DNA from: Marinomonas gallaica
GTDB taxonomy: Bacteria; Pseudomonadota; Gammaproteobacteria; Pseudomonadales; Marinomonadaceae
Assembly (NCBI RefSeq): GCF_001639745.1
Contig: NZ_LTAX01000009.1
Span: 1 to 64,000, forward strand
Length of the DNA: 64,000 bases
Direction: 5' to 3'
A program made the translations under genes and the position numbers. How positions within the stretch are numbered: position 1 is the stretch's first letter; each line of letters begins with the position of its first letter. A model generated the notes under the pieces. The model was given only the letters and a program-made list of their open reading frames with translations, did not search any database and had not been told where the DNA came from. Shown in pieces: positions 53,157 through 62,857 of the stretch.

Positions 53157-54599
53157 CTATGCTGTTTGAGTATCGGCTTCGAAGCTTTCAGCTTCTTTAC
53201 CGTTCGCTTGACGGACTGTCATGTAAGTGTTGTAAGACATGATCAACATACCCAACAAGAACACCACACCACCTATAACACGAACAAACCAGCCAGGATA
53301 ACTCGCATCAACAGCTTCTACGAACGTGTATGTCAATGAACCATCGTCATTGAATGCACGCCACATTAAGCCTTGCATAATCCCGTTTACCCACATAGAA
53401 GCGATATAAAGTACAGTGCCAATAGTCGCTAACCAGAAGTGAACATTGATTAGACGCGTTGAGTACATTGCGCCAGCTTTCAGCCCTAGAACAACCGGTA
53501 GCATGTGGTAAACCGCACCAATACTTACCATTGCTACCCAGCCTAGTGCGCCTGCGTGTACGTGGCCAATAGTCCAGTCTGTATAGTGAGATAAGGCGTT
53601 TACCGTCTTAATTGACATCATTGGCCCTTCAAAGGTAGACATACCGTAGAAAGACAGTGATACAACCAAGAAGCGTAGAATGGGATCATGACGAAGTTTG
53701 TGCCATGCGCCAGATAGCGTCATAACGCCATTAATCATGCCGCCCCAAGATGGTGCTAATAGAATCAGCGACATAACCATACCTAAACTTTGCGTCCAGT
53801 TTGGTAGAGCCGTGTAATGTAAATGGTGAGGTCCGGCCCAAATGTATAGAGAGATCAGTGCCCAAAAGTGGACAATAGATAAACGATACGAGAATACCGG
53901 ACGTCCAGCCTGTTTAGGAACAAAGTAGTACATCATGCCTAGGAATCCAGCCGTTAGGAAGAAGCCCACCGCGTTGTGACCGTACCACCATTGAACCATT
54001 GCATCGGCTGCACCAGAGTAAACTGAGTAAGATTTAAATGCACTGACAGGGATAACGGCACTGTTTCCAAGATGTAATACTGCAACGGTAATGATGAAAG
54101 CACCAAAGAACCAGTTTGCAACATAAATGTGTTTCATTTTGCGTTTAGCAATCGTACCGAAGAAGTTGATAGCAAAGGCTACCCAAACTAAGGTAATTAA
54201 AATGTCGATTGGCCATTCTAGCTCTGCGTACTCTTTAGTTTGAGTGTAGCCAAGCGGTAATGTAATGGCAGCGGCAACGATGATGATTTGCCAGCCCCAG
54301 AAGGTAAATCCTGACAAAACGTCAGAGAAGAGTCTGGCTTGTGTGGTACGCTGTACAACATAGTACGCCGTAGCAAACAAGGCAGAACCACCAAATCCAA
54401 AGATGACTGCGTTAGTGTGAAGTGGGCGTAAACGTCCAAAATGTAGGTAAGGTATGTTAGCAAGTAAATCTGGCCAGACTAATTGTGACGCAATTAATAC
54501 GCCGACGGCCATGCCTACTACGCCCCATACCACCGTCATGATGGTGAATGCGCGCACCACTCGATAGTTGTATGTTGGGTGATCAAAAGCTGTGCTCAT
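53157..54599 (-). CDS. ccoN: cbb3 oxidase catalytic subunit CcoN
   Basis: A 480-residue, 12-helix haem-copper oxidase subunit that reduces oxygen to water and pumps protons. Haem b and b3/CuB histidines are in [35 protein letters not shown] and [13 protein letters not shown]; the active-site tyrosine of C-type oxidases fits in [13 protein letters not shown] 54599 (GGAAG upstream) is the family start; the long N-terminal extension open to 54764 is not real. No clear FNR box was found in the upstream 190 bases. Confidence 0.95.
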   Translation of the reverse strand: MSTAFDHPTYNYRVVRAFTIMTVVWGVVGMAVGVLIASQLVWPDLLANIPYLHFGRLRPLHTNAVIFGFGGSALFATAYYVVQRTTQARLFSDVLSGFTFWGWQIIIVAAAITLPLGYTQTKEYAELEWPIDILITLVWVAFAINFFGTIAKRKMKHIYVANWFFGAFIITVAVLHLGNSAVIPVSAFKSYSVYSGAADAMVQWWYGHNAVGFFLTAGFLGMMYYFVPKQAGRPVFSYRLSIVHFWALISLYIWAGPHHLHYTALPNWTQSLGMVMSLILLAPSWGGMINGVMTLSGAWHKLRHDPILRFLVVSLSFYGMSTFEGPMMSIKTVNALSHYTDWTIGHVHAGALGWVAMVSIGAVYHMLPVVLGLKAGAMYSTRLINVHFWLATIGTVLYIASMWVNGIMQGLMWRAFNDDGSLTYTFVEAVDASYPGWFVRVIGGVVFLLGMLIMSYNTYMTVRQANGKEAESFEADTQTA

Positions 54600-54833
54600 A
54601 GTTTCTTCCACAAACCACGTTGAGTGATAGACCTTGTTAAAGATAATACTGTTATTATTAAAGAGATGGACTGAAGTGCTTCGAACGAATTGTGCGTAGC
54701 AGTCGGACCTTCCTTCTAATTCCAACAGCGGTAAACTAGCAGAATTGATTCTAAGTCCTTTCACATTTTAAATAACAGGAGCACCGAATGCTTTGTGGGT
54801 ATTCCTTGTCACAGAGCAACGTTTTTAACCAAT

Positions 54834-55424
54834 ATGATAAAAGTTTACCTCTTACACGGCGCGGGTGCTGGGCATCAGAGTGATTTTCTACAAAACTTTA
54901 AACAACGTTTTGAGGATGAAGTTGGCTTGCAGGTGAATCCAGTAACACTTGATTATATGGTGCAAATTGAGACAACAGGGAAAATGCGTCCACCGCCGCG
55001 TATTCCTAAGTTGGTTGAAGAAGTGCAGCAGAAAATTGACCCGGAAACACCAATTGTTTTGATTGGTAAGTCAATGGGATGTCGGATCATTGCTGAGCTT
55101 TGTGCCAGCCATAATGTTCAAGCATGTATTGCATTGGGGTTTCCTTTTTACCCAGCTAAGAAAACAGATAAACATCGATTAGGGCATTTTGAGCAAACTG
55201 GCGGCGTGCCTTATTACATTTTGCAAGGGACAAGGGATAGTTTAGGCAACCATGAATGGGTAACGGAGCAAAATTTGCCAGAAAATGTTCATGTTAATTG
55301 GATAGAGGGAGCAGATCACGATTTTCGCGTTTTAAAACGCTATAATCTGTCCGAGCAAGAGGTTATGCAAAATCTGATCGCTCATTGCGCGGTCATTTTA
55401 CATGACTATGATATCCGTCGTTAG
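54834..55424 (+). CDS. Small alpha/beta hydrolase (KANL3/Tex30-like)
   Basis: A 196-residue alpha/beta hydrolase: VYLLHGAGAGHQSDFL (oxyanion loop), nucleophile elbow GKSMGCRIIAEL with the catalytic serine, YYILQGTRDSLGNHEWV and the final histidine in GADHDFRVL. Relatives have no defined substrate. ATG 54834 is chosen because relatives start near the first strand; the ribosome site is weak. It is followed by tusA after 14 bases and is probably co-transcribed with it. Confidence 0.83.
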   Translation: MIKVYLLHGAGAGHQSDFLQNFKQRFEDEVGLQVNPVTLDYMVQIETTGKMRPPPRIPKLVEEVQQKIDPETPIVLIGKSMGCRIIAELCASHNVQACIALGFPFYPAKKTDKHRLGHFEQTGGVPYYILQGTRDSLGNHEWVTEQNLPENVHVNWIEGADHDFRVLKRYNLSEQEVMQNLIAHCAVILHDYDIRR

Positions 55425-55438
55425 TATAGAGGTCATTC

Positions 55439-55687
55439 GTGGACACCGTAGATCACAATCAAGTATTAGATACCCAAGGGTTATATTGCCCAGAACCTGT
55501 CATGATGTTACATGGTGTGGTGCGTAAGATGGCGGCCGGAGAGGTGGTTAAGATTATTGCAACGGATCCTTCCACTGAGCGCGATATACCTAAGTTTTGC
55601 ACCTTCCTTGGACACCCACTATTAAAGCAAGCACAAGATGGTGAGCTTTATTATTATTGGGTGCAAAAGAAAAAGGCCAGCGATTAG
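55439..55687 (+). CDS. tusA: Sulfurtransferase TusA
   Basis: An 82-residue protein read from GTG 55439. LDTQGLYCPEPVMMLHGVVRKM contains the sulfur-carrying cysteine in the CPxPxM motif; GEVVKIIATDPSTERDIPKFCTFLGH completes the family fold. TusA relays persulfide sulfur for tRNA thiolation and other uses. The other tRNA-thiolation gene in the window is ttcA at 41.9 kb. Confidence 0.92.
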   Translation: MDTVDHNQVLDTQGLYCPEPVMMLHGVVRKMAAGEVVKIIATDPSTERDIPKFCTFLGHPLLKQAQDGELYYYWVQKKKASD

Positions 55688-55698
55688 GCTGGCCTTTT
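55671..55698. terminator. Terminator after tusA
   Basis: AAAAGGCCAGC (55671-55681) pairs with GCTGGCCTTTT (55688-55698); it overlaps the end of tusA and also faces the convergent CBS gene. Confidence 0.88.
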
Positions 55699-55710
55699 AA
55701 AACTTACAAT

Positions 55711-56304
55711 CTAAGCAACTCGTATTCTTTTGCTGTCAGCATACTCGTGCTCAAGGATCTCATTTAGTTTAGCAAAGCTAGTAGATGTCGATACATCGAT
55801 GCTCAACTTTAATTGACGAACAATGTCGTTTGCTGAAACCAGTCCGCGTATGCTCATAGTTTCTTCATCTACAACCAACAAGTGCTGATGAGCGTTGTTT
55901 TTTTGGCTTAGAATGAGTGATTCAATATCACTTCCAGCTAGTGACTTTAATGAGACAGCAAGCAAATCTTCTTTAGCGCGCATTAGGTCAATTGCCAGTA
56001 GCTCATCACGCACATAACCTTCTGCAATGCGCTTAATAAAAGCTTCTTCTGATAGATCTTCTAAGCTCACCACGCCCAAAAAGTTATTTTGAGAATCCAC
56101 TACGATTTTCATTCGTACGTGCTCTTTCTTCATGATCTCAACAAGTACGTCGGCACGTACATTTGGTTCGATCAAACGAGGGCTAGAGGTTTTAAAGTCC
56201 GTTAGGACGCGAAGAGCGGGCGTGTAAAGACCGATGTTCTCTTCAACTACAGGCCAAGTTAAATCGCGGATGTCAGCAGTCGTTACGTATGTAAGTGTTT
56301 TCAT
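55711..56304 (-). CDS. CBS domain protein
   Basis: A 197-residue cytosolic protein with two CBS motifs (VEIMKKEHVRMKIVVDSQNNFLGVVSLEDLS and HQHLLVVDEETMSIRGLVSANDIVRQL), a Bateman module that usually binds adenine nucleotides. There is no attached enzyme domain. ATG 56304 was preferred, with GGTGA six bases before; ATG 56316 would add four residues. The function is unknown. Confidence 0.85.
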   Translation of the reverse strand: MKTLTYVTTADIRDLTWPVVEENIGLYTPALRVLTDFKTSSPRLIEPNVRADVLVEIMKKEHVRMKIVVDSQNNFLGVVSLEDLSEEAFIKRIAEGYVRDELLAIDLMRAKEDLLAVSLKSLAGSDIESLILSQKNNAHQHLLVVDEETMSIRGLVSANDIVRQLKLSIDVSTSTSFAKLNEILEHEYADSKRIRVA

Positions 56305-56361
56305 GATAGTCACCATTAAGCTTAATTAATTATTCAGTTTGTATTTTAAATAGTAAATAAA

Positions 56362-56646
56362 TTAAGCAGCGTAGGGTGGGCCACGACATGATAGCGCGTA
56401 GGCAACATTGGTTACGTTCGTTTGCGCAAAAAAGCAGAATGACTGTGTTTGAGCGTCGCTTATTTTGATTCGTGCTGCAGGCAGCAGCGTGTGATCTAAA
56501 TCTGGTGAAACCTCTGTGGGGGGCAATTCGAAGGGCGCTTCCAAAAGGCCATTTTTAACAAAGCCACGATCTTCATTATTATCAAGCGCCTTAGCACTGA
56601 TGCTAAAAAGCACAAGCAGCGGTATGAGTAATAAAATGCGTGTCAT
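56362..56646 (-). CDS. Small exported protein of unknown function
   Basis: A 94-residue protein with a signal peptide (MTRILLLIPLLVLFSISAKA, cleavage after residue 20). The mature part is short, with ELPPTEVSP and a C-terminal half containing two cysteines (SFCFFAQ and LSCRGPP) that could form a disulfide. ATG 56646 has GGAG upstream. No family is recognised. Confidence 0.65.
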   Translation of the reverse strand: MTRILLLIPLLVLFSISAKALDNNEDRGFVKNGLLEAPFELPPTEVSPDLDHTLLPAARIKISDAQTQSFCFFAQTNVTNVAYALSCRGPPYAA

Positions 56647-56886
56647 GGGAACGCTCCGTAGAAGTAATAAATTCAGCATAGCCTGAAAGACAGAACTTTG
56701 ACAACGATCAATTTTAAGTTTGCGTTTTTAGTCAAATTTATTTCACTATCCGTATTAATCTCTGCTAATAAGAAACATAACGTCATGAATGTTGTGAAAA
56801 TGTCTGAAACAAACGATTGTTTTTGCTGAAAGTTCGATATAATTCAGTTTTATTACTGCTTCAACTAGAAGGTTGCCGTTAGCGTT

Positions 56887-57618
56887 ATGGACATAGATCC
56901 GTTTGCTCAATTATTGATTCCAGTTAATGTAATGACACTTGTCGTATTTCTCGGATGTTGGTGGGGATATGCATGCTATGCACTGTATCATTCTAAACGT
57001 CGAACATGTCTAGTGAGTGTGTTGCACCAATTCCGCCTCGCTTGGATGTCTCGCCTCCTACGTCGCGATAACCGGATTGCGGATGCGTCGGTTATGGCGA
57101 ACTTGGAGCGTAGTAGCTTATTTTTTGCATCCAGCAGTTTATTGATTATTGCCGGCTTGTTTACGGCGTTTAATTACTCTGAGCAAGCATTGAGCATCAT
57201 CAACGATTTCCATTTCCTAACACCAACAACTCAAACTGAGTGGGAATTGAAGATCATTGTGTTGGTCGTTATTTTCGTTTATGCGTTTTTTACATTCACT
57301 TGGTCCGTACGGCAATACAATTTTTGCTCAGTATTAGTGGGCAGTGCGCCTCTTGCAACGGAACGAGGTATCGAAGAAAGTGAACGAGAGCTTTACGCAA
57401 TGCATATGGCAAGAGTCTGTAGCCTGGCTGCAAATCAATTTAACTATGGATTGCGCGCTTACTACTTTGCTATGGCATTTTCTGCTTGGTTTTTGGGCCC
57501 ATATTTTTGCATGGCTTCAAGCGTTATGGTTGTTGCTGTGTTATATCGTCGCGAATTTCGTTCAAAAACGTTTAAAACACTAAGTCGTGGACTGGTTATT
57601 AAATCCCATGCTTCCTAA
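56887..57618 (+). CDS. DUF599 family membrane protein
   Basis: A 243-residue inner-membrane protein with four to five helices. NVMTLVVFLGCWWGYACYALYHSKR, SSLFFASSSLLIIAGLF and the late NQFNYGLRAYYFAMAF are typical of DUF599. The function is unknown. ATG 56887. Its last 11 bases overlap the methyltransferase gene, so both are probably one operon. Confidence 0.87.
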   Translation: MDIDPFAQLLIPVNVMTLVVFLGCWWGYACYALYHSKRRTCLVSVLHQFRLAWMSRLLRRDNRIADASVMANLERSSLFFASSSLLIIAGLFTAFNYSEQALSIINDFHFLTPTTQTEWELKIIVLVVIFVYAFFTFTWSVRQYNFCSVLVGSAPLATERGIEESERELYAMHMARVCSLAANQFNYGLRAYYFAMAFSAWFLGPYFCMASSVMVVAVLYRREFRSKTFKTLSRGLVIKSHAS

Positions 57619-58309
57619 TTTTCCAAAACAAGTCACTGAAAGTAATTCACCTGTTAATCGAACAGTGAAGGTGGATGACCAACTTTATAACTACATTATT
57701 AATCATTCTGTTAATGAGCCGGCTGTGCTTAAGGACCTGCGTCGTGAAACTGCCCAATACCATATGGCACGTATGGCGTTATCTCCAGAAGTGGGTCAGT
57801 TCTTAGGTTTGTTGATTACGATGCAGGCACCTAAACGAGTCTTAGAGATAGGTGTATTCACTGGATACAGTACCATCTCCATGGGTCTTAAGTTATCTAA
57901 AGATGCGCAGCTCTTAGCGTTAGATAAAAAGCAAATGTGGTTGGACATCGCCAATAAATATATCGATCAAGCAGGACTATCTTCGCAAGTTGAAACTCGA
58001 TGTTGTGATGCAAAAACCACAATGCTTCAATTGCAGGAAGAGCAACCAGGGACGTTTGACTTTATTTTTATTGATGCAGATAAAGCCAATTTACTCTCCT
58101 ATTACAACATGGGTAAAGCGCTTTTGCGTCAAGGTGGTTGTATGGTCATCGATAATACCTTGTGGTGGGGAAATGTTGCCGATGAATCTTTCGATGACAA
58201 AGACACACGTATCGTTAGGGCTCTCAATGATCGTGTTCACCAAGACCCTGAAGTGACAGCCAGCTTGCTTCCAATAGGCGATGGATTGACGATCATTCAT
58301 AAGTCTTAA
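57608..58309 (+). CDS. Class I SAM-dependent O-methyltransferase (caffeoyl-CoA type)
   Basis: A 233-residue methyltransferase: SAM motif RVLEIGVFTGYSTISMGL, metal and substrate region FDFIFIDADKANLLSYYN and VIDNTLWWGNVADES, the hallmarks of the metal-dependent O-methyltransferase_3 family. Bacterial members act on catechol-type substrates, but the true substrate here is unknown. ATG 57608 lies within the end of the DUF599 gene. Confidence 0.9.
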   Translation: MLPNFPKQVTESNSPVNRTVKVDDQLYNYIINHSVNEPAVLKDLRRETAQYHMARMALSPEVGQFLGLLITMQAPKRVLEIGVFTGYSTISMGLKLSKDAQLLALDKKQMWLDIANKYIDQAGLSSQVETRCCDAKTTMLQLQEEQPGTFDFIFIDADKANLLSYYNMGKALLRQGGCMVIDNTLWWGNVADESFDDKDTRIVRALNDRVHQDPEVTASLLPIGDGLTIIHKS

Positions 58310-58318
58310 CTTTTTACG

Positions 58319-58346
58319 CTTGAATTTTTTTTCTGTGCCTCCATAT
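58319..58346 (+). promoter_or_regulatory. Sigma-32 heat-shock promoter of htpG
   Basis: CTTGAAT (58319-58325) and CTCCATAT (58339-58346), 13 bases apart, differ at one base from the heat-shock consensus CTTGAA-N13-CCCCATNT. It lies 63 bases before the htpG start codon. Confidence 0.8.
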
Positions 58347-58408
58347 CCTTTAACATCATAAAGTTATGCGCTAATGCGCGTTGTTGTAACAAAGGAGCAT
58401 GGAGAAAC

Positions 58409-60331
58409 ATGACAACTGAAACTCAAAAAGAAACCTTAGGATTCCAGACTGAAGTAAAACAATTGCTTCATTTAATGATCCACTCTTTGTACTCAAACAA
58501 AGAAATCTTTCTACGTGAGTTGATCTCAAACGCGTCGGATGCAGTGGACAAATTGCGTTTTGAATCGGTATCTAACGCAGATCTATTGTCTGACGATCCT
58601 AACCTACGTGTTCGTATTGGTTTCGATAAAGATGCGGGTACGATCACGATCGATGATAACGGTATTGGCATGAGCCGTGATGAAGCGATCTCAAACCTTG
58701 GTACCATCGCGAAGTCAGGCACAGCTCAATTCCTAGATCAACTTAGCGGTGATCAGAAGAAAGATAGCCAATTAATTGGTCAATTCGGTGTGGGTTTCTA
58801 CTCAGCGTTTATTGTTGCAGATAAAGTAACTGTAGAAACACGTCGTGCAGGTCATGAAGAAGCGATTCGTTGGGAGTCAGAAGGCACTGGCGAGTTCACC
58901 ATTGAGGCAATCGATAAAGCAACTCGCGGAACAAGCATCACGCTTCATTTAAAAGACGATGCGCAAGAATTTGCTGATAACTGGCGTCTACGATCCTTAG
59001 TGTCTAAGTATTCGGATCATATTTCTATTCCGGTTGAAATGCTAAAAGTGGCGACACCAGAATACGACGAAGAGGGCAATGTTAAGCCTGCAGATGAGAA
59101 TGCTGAGCCTACTTGGGAGGCGGTTAATTCTGCTAAAGCCCTTTGGACTCGTCCACGTAACGAAGTGTCGGACGAAGAGTACCAAGAATTCTACAAGCAT
59201 GTTTCTCATGATTACCAAGACGCTTTGAAATGGTCTCATAACAAAGTTGAAGGCAAATTAGAGTACACAAGCTTATTGTACATCCCTGCTAAAGCGCCAC
59301 AGGATTTGTGGAACCGCGACATGCTGCGTGGTCTTAAGCTTTACGTTCAGCGTGTGTTCATTATGGACGACGCGGAAGCCTTCTTGCCTCCTTACATGCG
59401 TTTTGTTAAGGGTGTTGTGGATTCAAACGATCTGTCTCTTAATGTTTCTCGTGAGATTCTACAAAACGACAATGCGGTCGACTCAATGCGTTCTGCGTTG
59501 ACGAAACGTGTGCTGGATATGTTGTCTAAAATGGCGAAGAACGATCCAGATACTTACCAGTCTTTCTGGGATGAATTTGGTAATGTGCTGAAAGAAGGTC
59601 CAGCTGACGACTTTGGAAACAAAGATAAAATTGCTGAACTGCTTCGCTTTAGTTCGACGCATACTGACAATGCTGCGCAAACAGAGTCGCTGAAAGGCTA
59701 TGTAGAGCGCATGGCGGAAGATCAAGACAAGATTTACTACATTTACGCTGAAAACCATAATACAGCTAAAAATAGCCCTCATTTAGAAGTGCTTCGTAAG
59801 AAAGGTTACGAAGTGCTGTTATTGAGTGATCGCATTGATGAGTGGATGATGTCGTCTCTACGTGAGTTTGACGGTAAGACATTCCAAGATGTGACCAAAG
59901 GCAAGTTAGACATTGAAGTAGAAGAGTCTGAAGAACAGAAAAAAGAGAAAGAGCAAAAAGCTGAGCAAATGAAGCCGCTGCTTGATCGTATGAAATCTGT
60001 TTTGGAAGGCAAAGTAACGTCTGTTAACAGTACTGACCGTTTGACGAACTCTCCAGCGTGTTTGGTGGTAGGTGAGTTTGACATGGGTCTACAAATGCGT
60101 CGTTTACTTGAACAGGCGGGTCAACAACTGCCTGAATCTAAGCCATCATTGGAAATCAACCCTGATCATCCAATTGTTCAGAAAATGGATGCGGAATCAG
60201 ATGAAGAGCGCTTTGCGGATATGGCTTGGTTATTGTACGAACAAGCAACCCTTGCAGAGGGTGGTCAACTAGACGACCCTGCAACGTTTGTAACACGTAT
60301 GAATAAGTTGATTGTTCAAATGTCGAACTAA
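58409..60331 (+). CDS. htpG: Hsp90 chaperone HtpG
   Basis: A 640-residue ATP-dependent chaperone. The GHKL ATP-binding domain has [30 protein letters not shown] and [14 protein letters not shown]; the middle domain and C-terminal dimerisation domain are complete. Length is normal for the family. ATG 58409 has AAAGGAG upstream, and a sigma-32-type promoter precedes it. Confidence 0.97.
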   Translation: MTTETQKETLGFQTEVKQLLHLMIHSLYSNKEIFLRELISNASDAVDKLRFESVSNADLLSDDPNLRVRIGFDKDAGTITIDDNGIGMSRDEAISNLGTIAKSGTAQFLDQLSGDQKKDSQLIGQFGVGFYSAFIVADKVTVETRRAGHEEAIRWESEGTGEFTIEAIDKATRGTSITLHLKDDAQEFADNWRLRSLVSKYSDHISIPVEMLKVATPEYDEEGNVKPADENAEPTWEAVNSAKALWTRPRNEVSDEEYQEFYKHVSHDYQDALKWSHNKVEGKLEYTSLLYIPAKAPQDLWNRDMLRGLKLYVQRVFIMDDAEAFLPPYMRFVKGVVDSNDLSLNVSREILQNDNAVDSMRSALTKRVLDMLSKMAKNDPDTYQSFWDEFGNVLKEGPADDFGNKDKIAELLRFSSTHTDNAAQTESLKGYVERMAEDQDKIYYIYAENHNTAKNSPHLEVLRKKGYEVLLLSDRIDEWMMSSLREFDGKTFQDVTKGKLDIEVEESEEQKKEKEQKAEQMKPLLDRMKSVLEGKVTSVNSTDRLTNSPACLVVGEFDMGLQMRRLLEQAGQQLPESKPSLEINPDHPIVQKMDAESDEERFADMAWLLYEQATLAEGGQLDDPATFVTRMNKLIVQMSN

Positions 60332-60342
60332 TCAAAATTAGA

Positions 60343-60367
60343 GCCCAAGCATTGCTTGGGCTTTTTT
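60343..60367 (+). terminator. Terminator of htpG
   Basis: GCCCAAGCA and TGCTTGGGC form the stem directly followed by TTTTTT, 11 bases after the htpG stop. Confidence 0.92.
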
Positions 60368-60394
60368 GTATCTGTCGCATGACAAGGAGGTCTT

Positions 60395-61234
60395 ATGCGT
60401 CTATGTTTATCGGCTGCGCTATGCTGCCTAATCGGTAATTCTATTGCTCAACCTGTCCAGCTGGCGACGGTTTATGATGGTGAGCATGTTGAATCTTATC
60501 TTGTCAGTGAAAAGCTTGATGGTATACGTGCTATCTGGGATGGTCATCAATTGACGACACGACAAGGCAATCTAATAATGGCTCCTCATTGGTTTATTAA
60601 TGGCTGGCCTGAGCTATGGATGGATGGTGAATTGTGGTCAGGTCGTCAAGGCTTCAATGCAGTTCAAAAGACCGTATTAGATCAGGTGCCAAACGAATCA
60701 CAATGGAGACAGATTCGTTATATGGTTTTTGATGCGCCAAATGTCGAACATACCTTTGCCGAACGCTATAAAATCTATTTAGATGCTATCGAGTCTACTC
60801 AGAATGAATATTTGCAGCCTGTGACGCAGCATTCCATTACGACTTCTGATGAATTGTATCGTCTGTTGGATGAAGTTGTGTATCAAGGAGGAGAGGGTTT
60901 AATGCTCCACCGTAAAGATGCTTCTTTTAAAGATGGTCGAAGTGATGCCTTACTTAAGTTGAAGCCTTATAAAGATGCTGAGGCGAGGGTGGTTGCTCAT
61001 GTTCCTGGAAAGGGAAAATATTCAGGCAAAATGGGGGCCATAGTAGTTGAGTTAGCCAATGGCCGGCAATTTAGAGTTGGTTCGGGCTTTAATGATCAAG
61101 AGCGTTCTGAGCCGCCCGCAATTGGCGATTACATTACCTTTCGCTACCAAGGCTTAACTTCAACCGGACTGCCTAGGTTTGCTAGTTTTATTAGAGTTCG
61201 TAGAGGGCCATTTGAATTTAGAGATCCTGATTGA
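60395..61234 (+). CDS. Periplasmic ATP-dependent DNA ligase (LigE type)
   Basis: A 279-residue minimal ligase. A signal peptide (to about residue 19, NSIAQ) directs it out of the cytosol. Motif I reads SEKLDGIRAIWDG with the AMP-accepting Lys40; motif IV is GGEGLMLHR and motif V LLKLKP; an OB-fold domain ends it. Such exported ligases are known from proteobacteria with natural competence and may repair incoming DNA; it is not the replicative ligase. ATG 60395 has AAGGAGG upstream. Confidence 0.92.
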   Translation: MRLCLSAALCCLIGNSIAQPVQLATVYDGEHVESYLVSEKLDGIRAIWDGHQLTTRQGNLIMAPHWFINGWPELWMDGELWSGRQGFNAVQKTVLDQVPNESQWRQIRYMVFDAPNVEHTFAERYKIYLDAIESTQNEYLQPVTQHSITTSDELYRLLDEVVYQGGEGLMLHRKDASFKDGRSDALLKLKPYKDAEARVVAHVPGKGKYSGKMGAIVVELANGRQFRVGSGFNDQERSEPPAIGDYITFRYQGLTSTGLPRFASFIRVRRGPFEFRDPD

Positions 61235-61313
61235 TGACCTTTTTAGGGGCTTCCCAGAGCCTTACGTGTCGATTATAGGGGATGAGTTCATCACATGAGC
61301 TTGGTGTGGCGTG

Positions 61314-61350
61314 GTGGCTCAAAGCGGATTTATGTGATCGCTTGAGCCAC
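61314..61350. terminator. Hairpin between the ligase and arsR-like genes
   Basis: GTGGCTCAA (61314-61322) pairs with TTGAGCCAC (61342-61350), extended by inner GCG/CGC; it lies between convergent genes and probably ends both transcripts. Confidence 0.6.
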
Positions 61351-61387
61351 CTGAATGGGCCGTTAGACAAATAACTCGCTCATCTAG

Positions 61388-61696
61388 CTAAACGCAGAAT
61401 AAATCATGTAATTTCTGAATTAACTCTTTCACCCTAGAATCAGCAATAGAGTAGAAAATAGTTTGCGAGTCCCTGCGTGTGCTTACCAGTCCGTCTTTCC
61501 TGAGTACGGCTAAGTGCTGTGATAAAGCCGATTGGCTGAGCAAGACTTTTTCATTTAGAGAGCCTACCGAAAGCTCTCCCTGTAAAAGGTTGCAAAGGAT
61601 AATAAGTCTGTTCTCGTTGCTCAATGCTTTTAGAAAGCCAGAGGCTTCACTAGCGCGTTCGAGCATTTCTGTGATGGTGAGTTCTGATTTAGGCAT
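61388..61696 (-). CDS. ArsR family regulator, BigR/SqrR-like thiol sensor
   Basis: A 102-residue winged-helix repressor: FLKALSNENRLIILCNLLQGELSVGSL, recognition helix LSQSALSQHLAVLRKDGLV, wing RDSQTIFYSI. It lacks the ArsR metal box; instead Cys35 in the second helix and Cys101 near the end match the pair that forms a disulfide or tetrasulfide in BigR and SqrR, which sense persulfides or oxidants. Targets would be sulfide-detoxifying genes; none lies in the window. ATG 61696. Confidence 0.85.
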   Translation of the reverse strand: MPKSELTITEMLERASEASGFLKALSNENRLIILCNLLQGELSVGSLNEKVLLSQSALSQHLAVLRKDGLVSTRRDSQTIFYSIADSRVKELIQKLHDLFCV

Positions 61697-61872
61697 AGGT
61701 GTTATATATCGTTATTAGTATAATTAAGAATGAATATCAGTGTTATAACAAAGATTGCTGGGAAAACAAGTAATCCACAACTCTTGTGGATAAGGCTGGG
61801 GGTATGAGGCGTAAAAGCAACCACGACAAATGCATACCCTCTGTCTAGCCTGGTTGGTTAAAAAACCATCAT

Positions 61873-62682
61873 CTAGAGTTCAAACTCAGCCCAGATCGGG
61901 GCGTGGTCAGACGGTTTATCTAACGCTCGAATCTCGTAATCAATCCCTGTTGATATTAGACGCTCCATAAGTGGCCCTGTGGCAAGCACGCCATCAATTC
62001 TTAGGCCTCGTTTAGGGGTGTCATCAAAGCCTTTTGAGCGATAGTCAAACCAGCTAAAGCGTTCGTTAGAGGTTGGATGTTGGAAGCGATAGGTGTCAGT
62101 TAGTCCCCATGCTAACAAGCGATCAAACCACTCTCTTTCTTCTGGAAGGAAACTACACTTGCCCGTTCTTAACCAGCGTTTTGCATTTTGGTCACCAATG
62201 CCTATGTCTAAATCCAAATGGGAGATATTGAAGTCACCCATAATGACAATTTGAGCTTCTTTAGGTTGGTCAGAAAGGTAGTCCATAAGGTCTTGATAGA
62301 ATTTACGTTTCGCAGGAAACTTTGTCTCATGATCACGATTTTCACCCTGCGGAAAATAGCCGTTTATAACCTTCAAAGGGCCATTTTCGGTATCGAACGT
62401 AGCAATAATCATGCGACGTTGGGCGTCTTCGTCGTCACCAGGAAATCCGTACTCTACTTCGAGAGCTGGGTTTTTGCTGAAGATGGCTACGCCATAATGT
62501 GACTTTTGACCGAAATAGTAGGCATGATAGCCCACTGATTCTGGAATCTCATGAGGGAAGGCGTCATCATGCACCTTAATCTCTTGCAGGCCGATGATAT
62601 CTGGTTGCCGTGCTTCAACAAGCGCTGAGATCTGATGTGGACGCGCTCTTAAACCGTTGATGTTGAAGGATACTACTTTCAT
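61873..62682 (-). CDS. xthA: Exodeoxyribonuclease III
   Basis: A 269-residue apurinic endonuclease and 3'-5' exonuclease of base-excision repair. Opening [18 protein letters not shown], metal-binding glutamate in [24 protein letters not shown], and the C-terminal [10 protein letters not shown] with the catalytic histidine are all present. ATG 62682 matches the family start; the frame extends ten codons upstream without a good site. Confidence 0.95.
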   Translation of the reverse strand: MKVVSFNINGLRARPHQISALVEARQPDIIGLQEIKVHDDAFPHEIPESVGYHAYYFGQKSHYGVAIFSKNPALEVEYGFPGDDEDAQRRMIIATFDTENGPLKVINGYFPQGENRDHETKFPAKRKFYQDLMDYLSDQPKEAQIVIMGDFNISHLDLDIGIGDQNAKRWLRTGKCSFLPEEREWFDRLLAWGLTDTYRFQHPTSNERFSWFDYRSKGFDDTPKRGLRIDGVLATGPLMERLISTGIDYEIRALDKPSDHAPIWAEFEL

Positions 62683-62857
62683 AGAGCTAATGATTCCTGA
62701 CCTAATTCTCAATATTACAAATACTTACAGATTAAAGTCTTATTGACAATAATAACTAGCCAGAATTTAAAAAATAATCATTTACATTAGTAGAGTTGAA
62801 ATAACCAAGTCACAACCCAATTGATTGTAGATATTTACATTTAAAAGGACTCTCGTT

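Noticed and set aside
54600-54764. N-terminal extension of CcoN
   Set aside because: All relatives start near [13 protein letters not shown]; the extension is the upstream leader read as codons.
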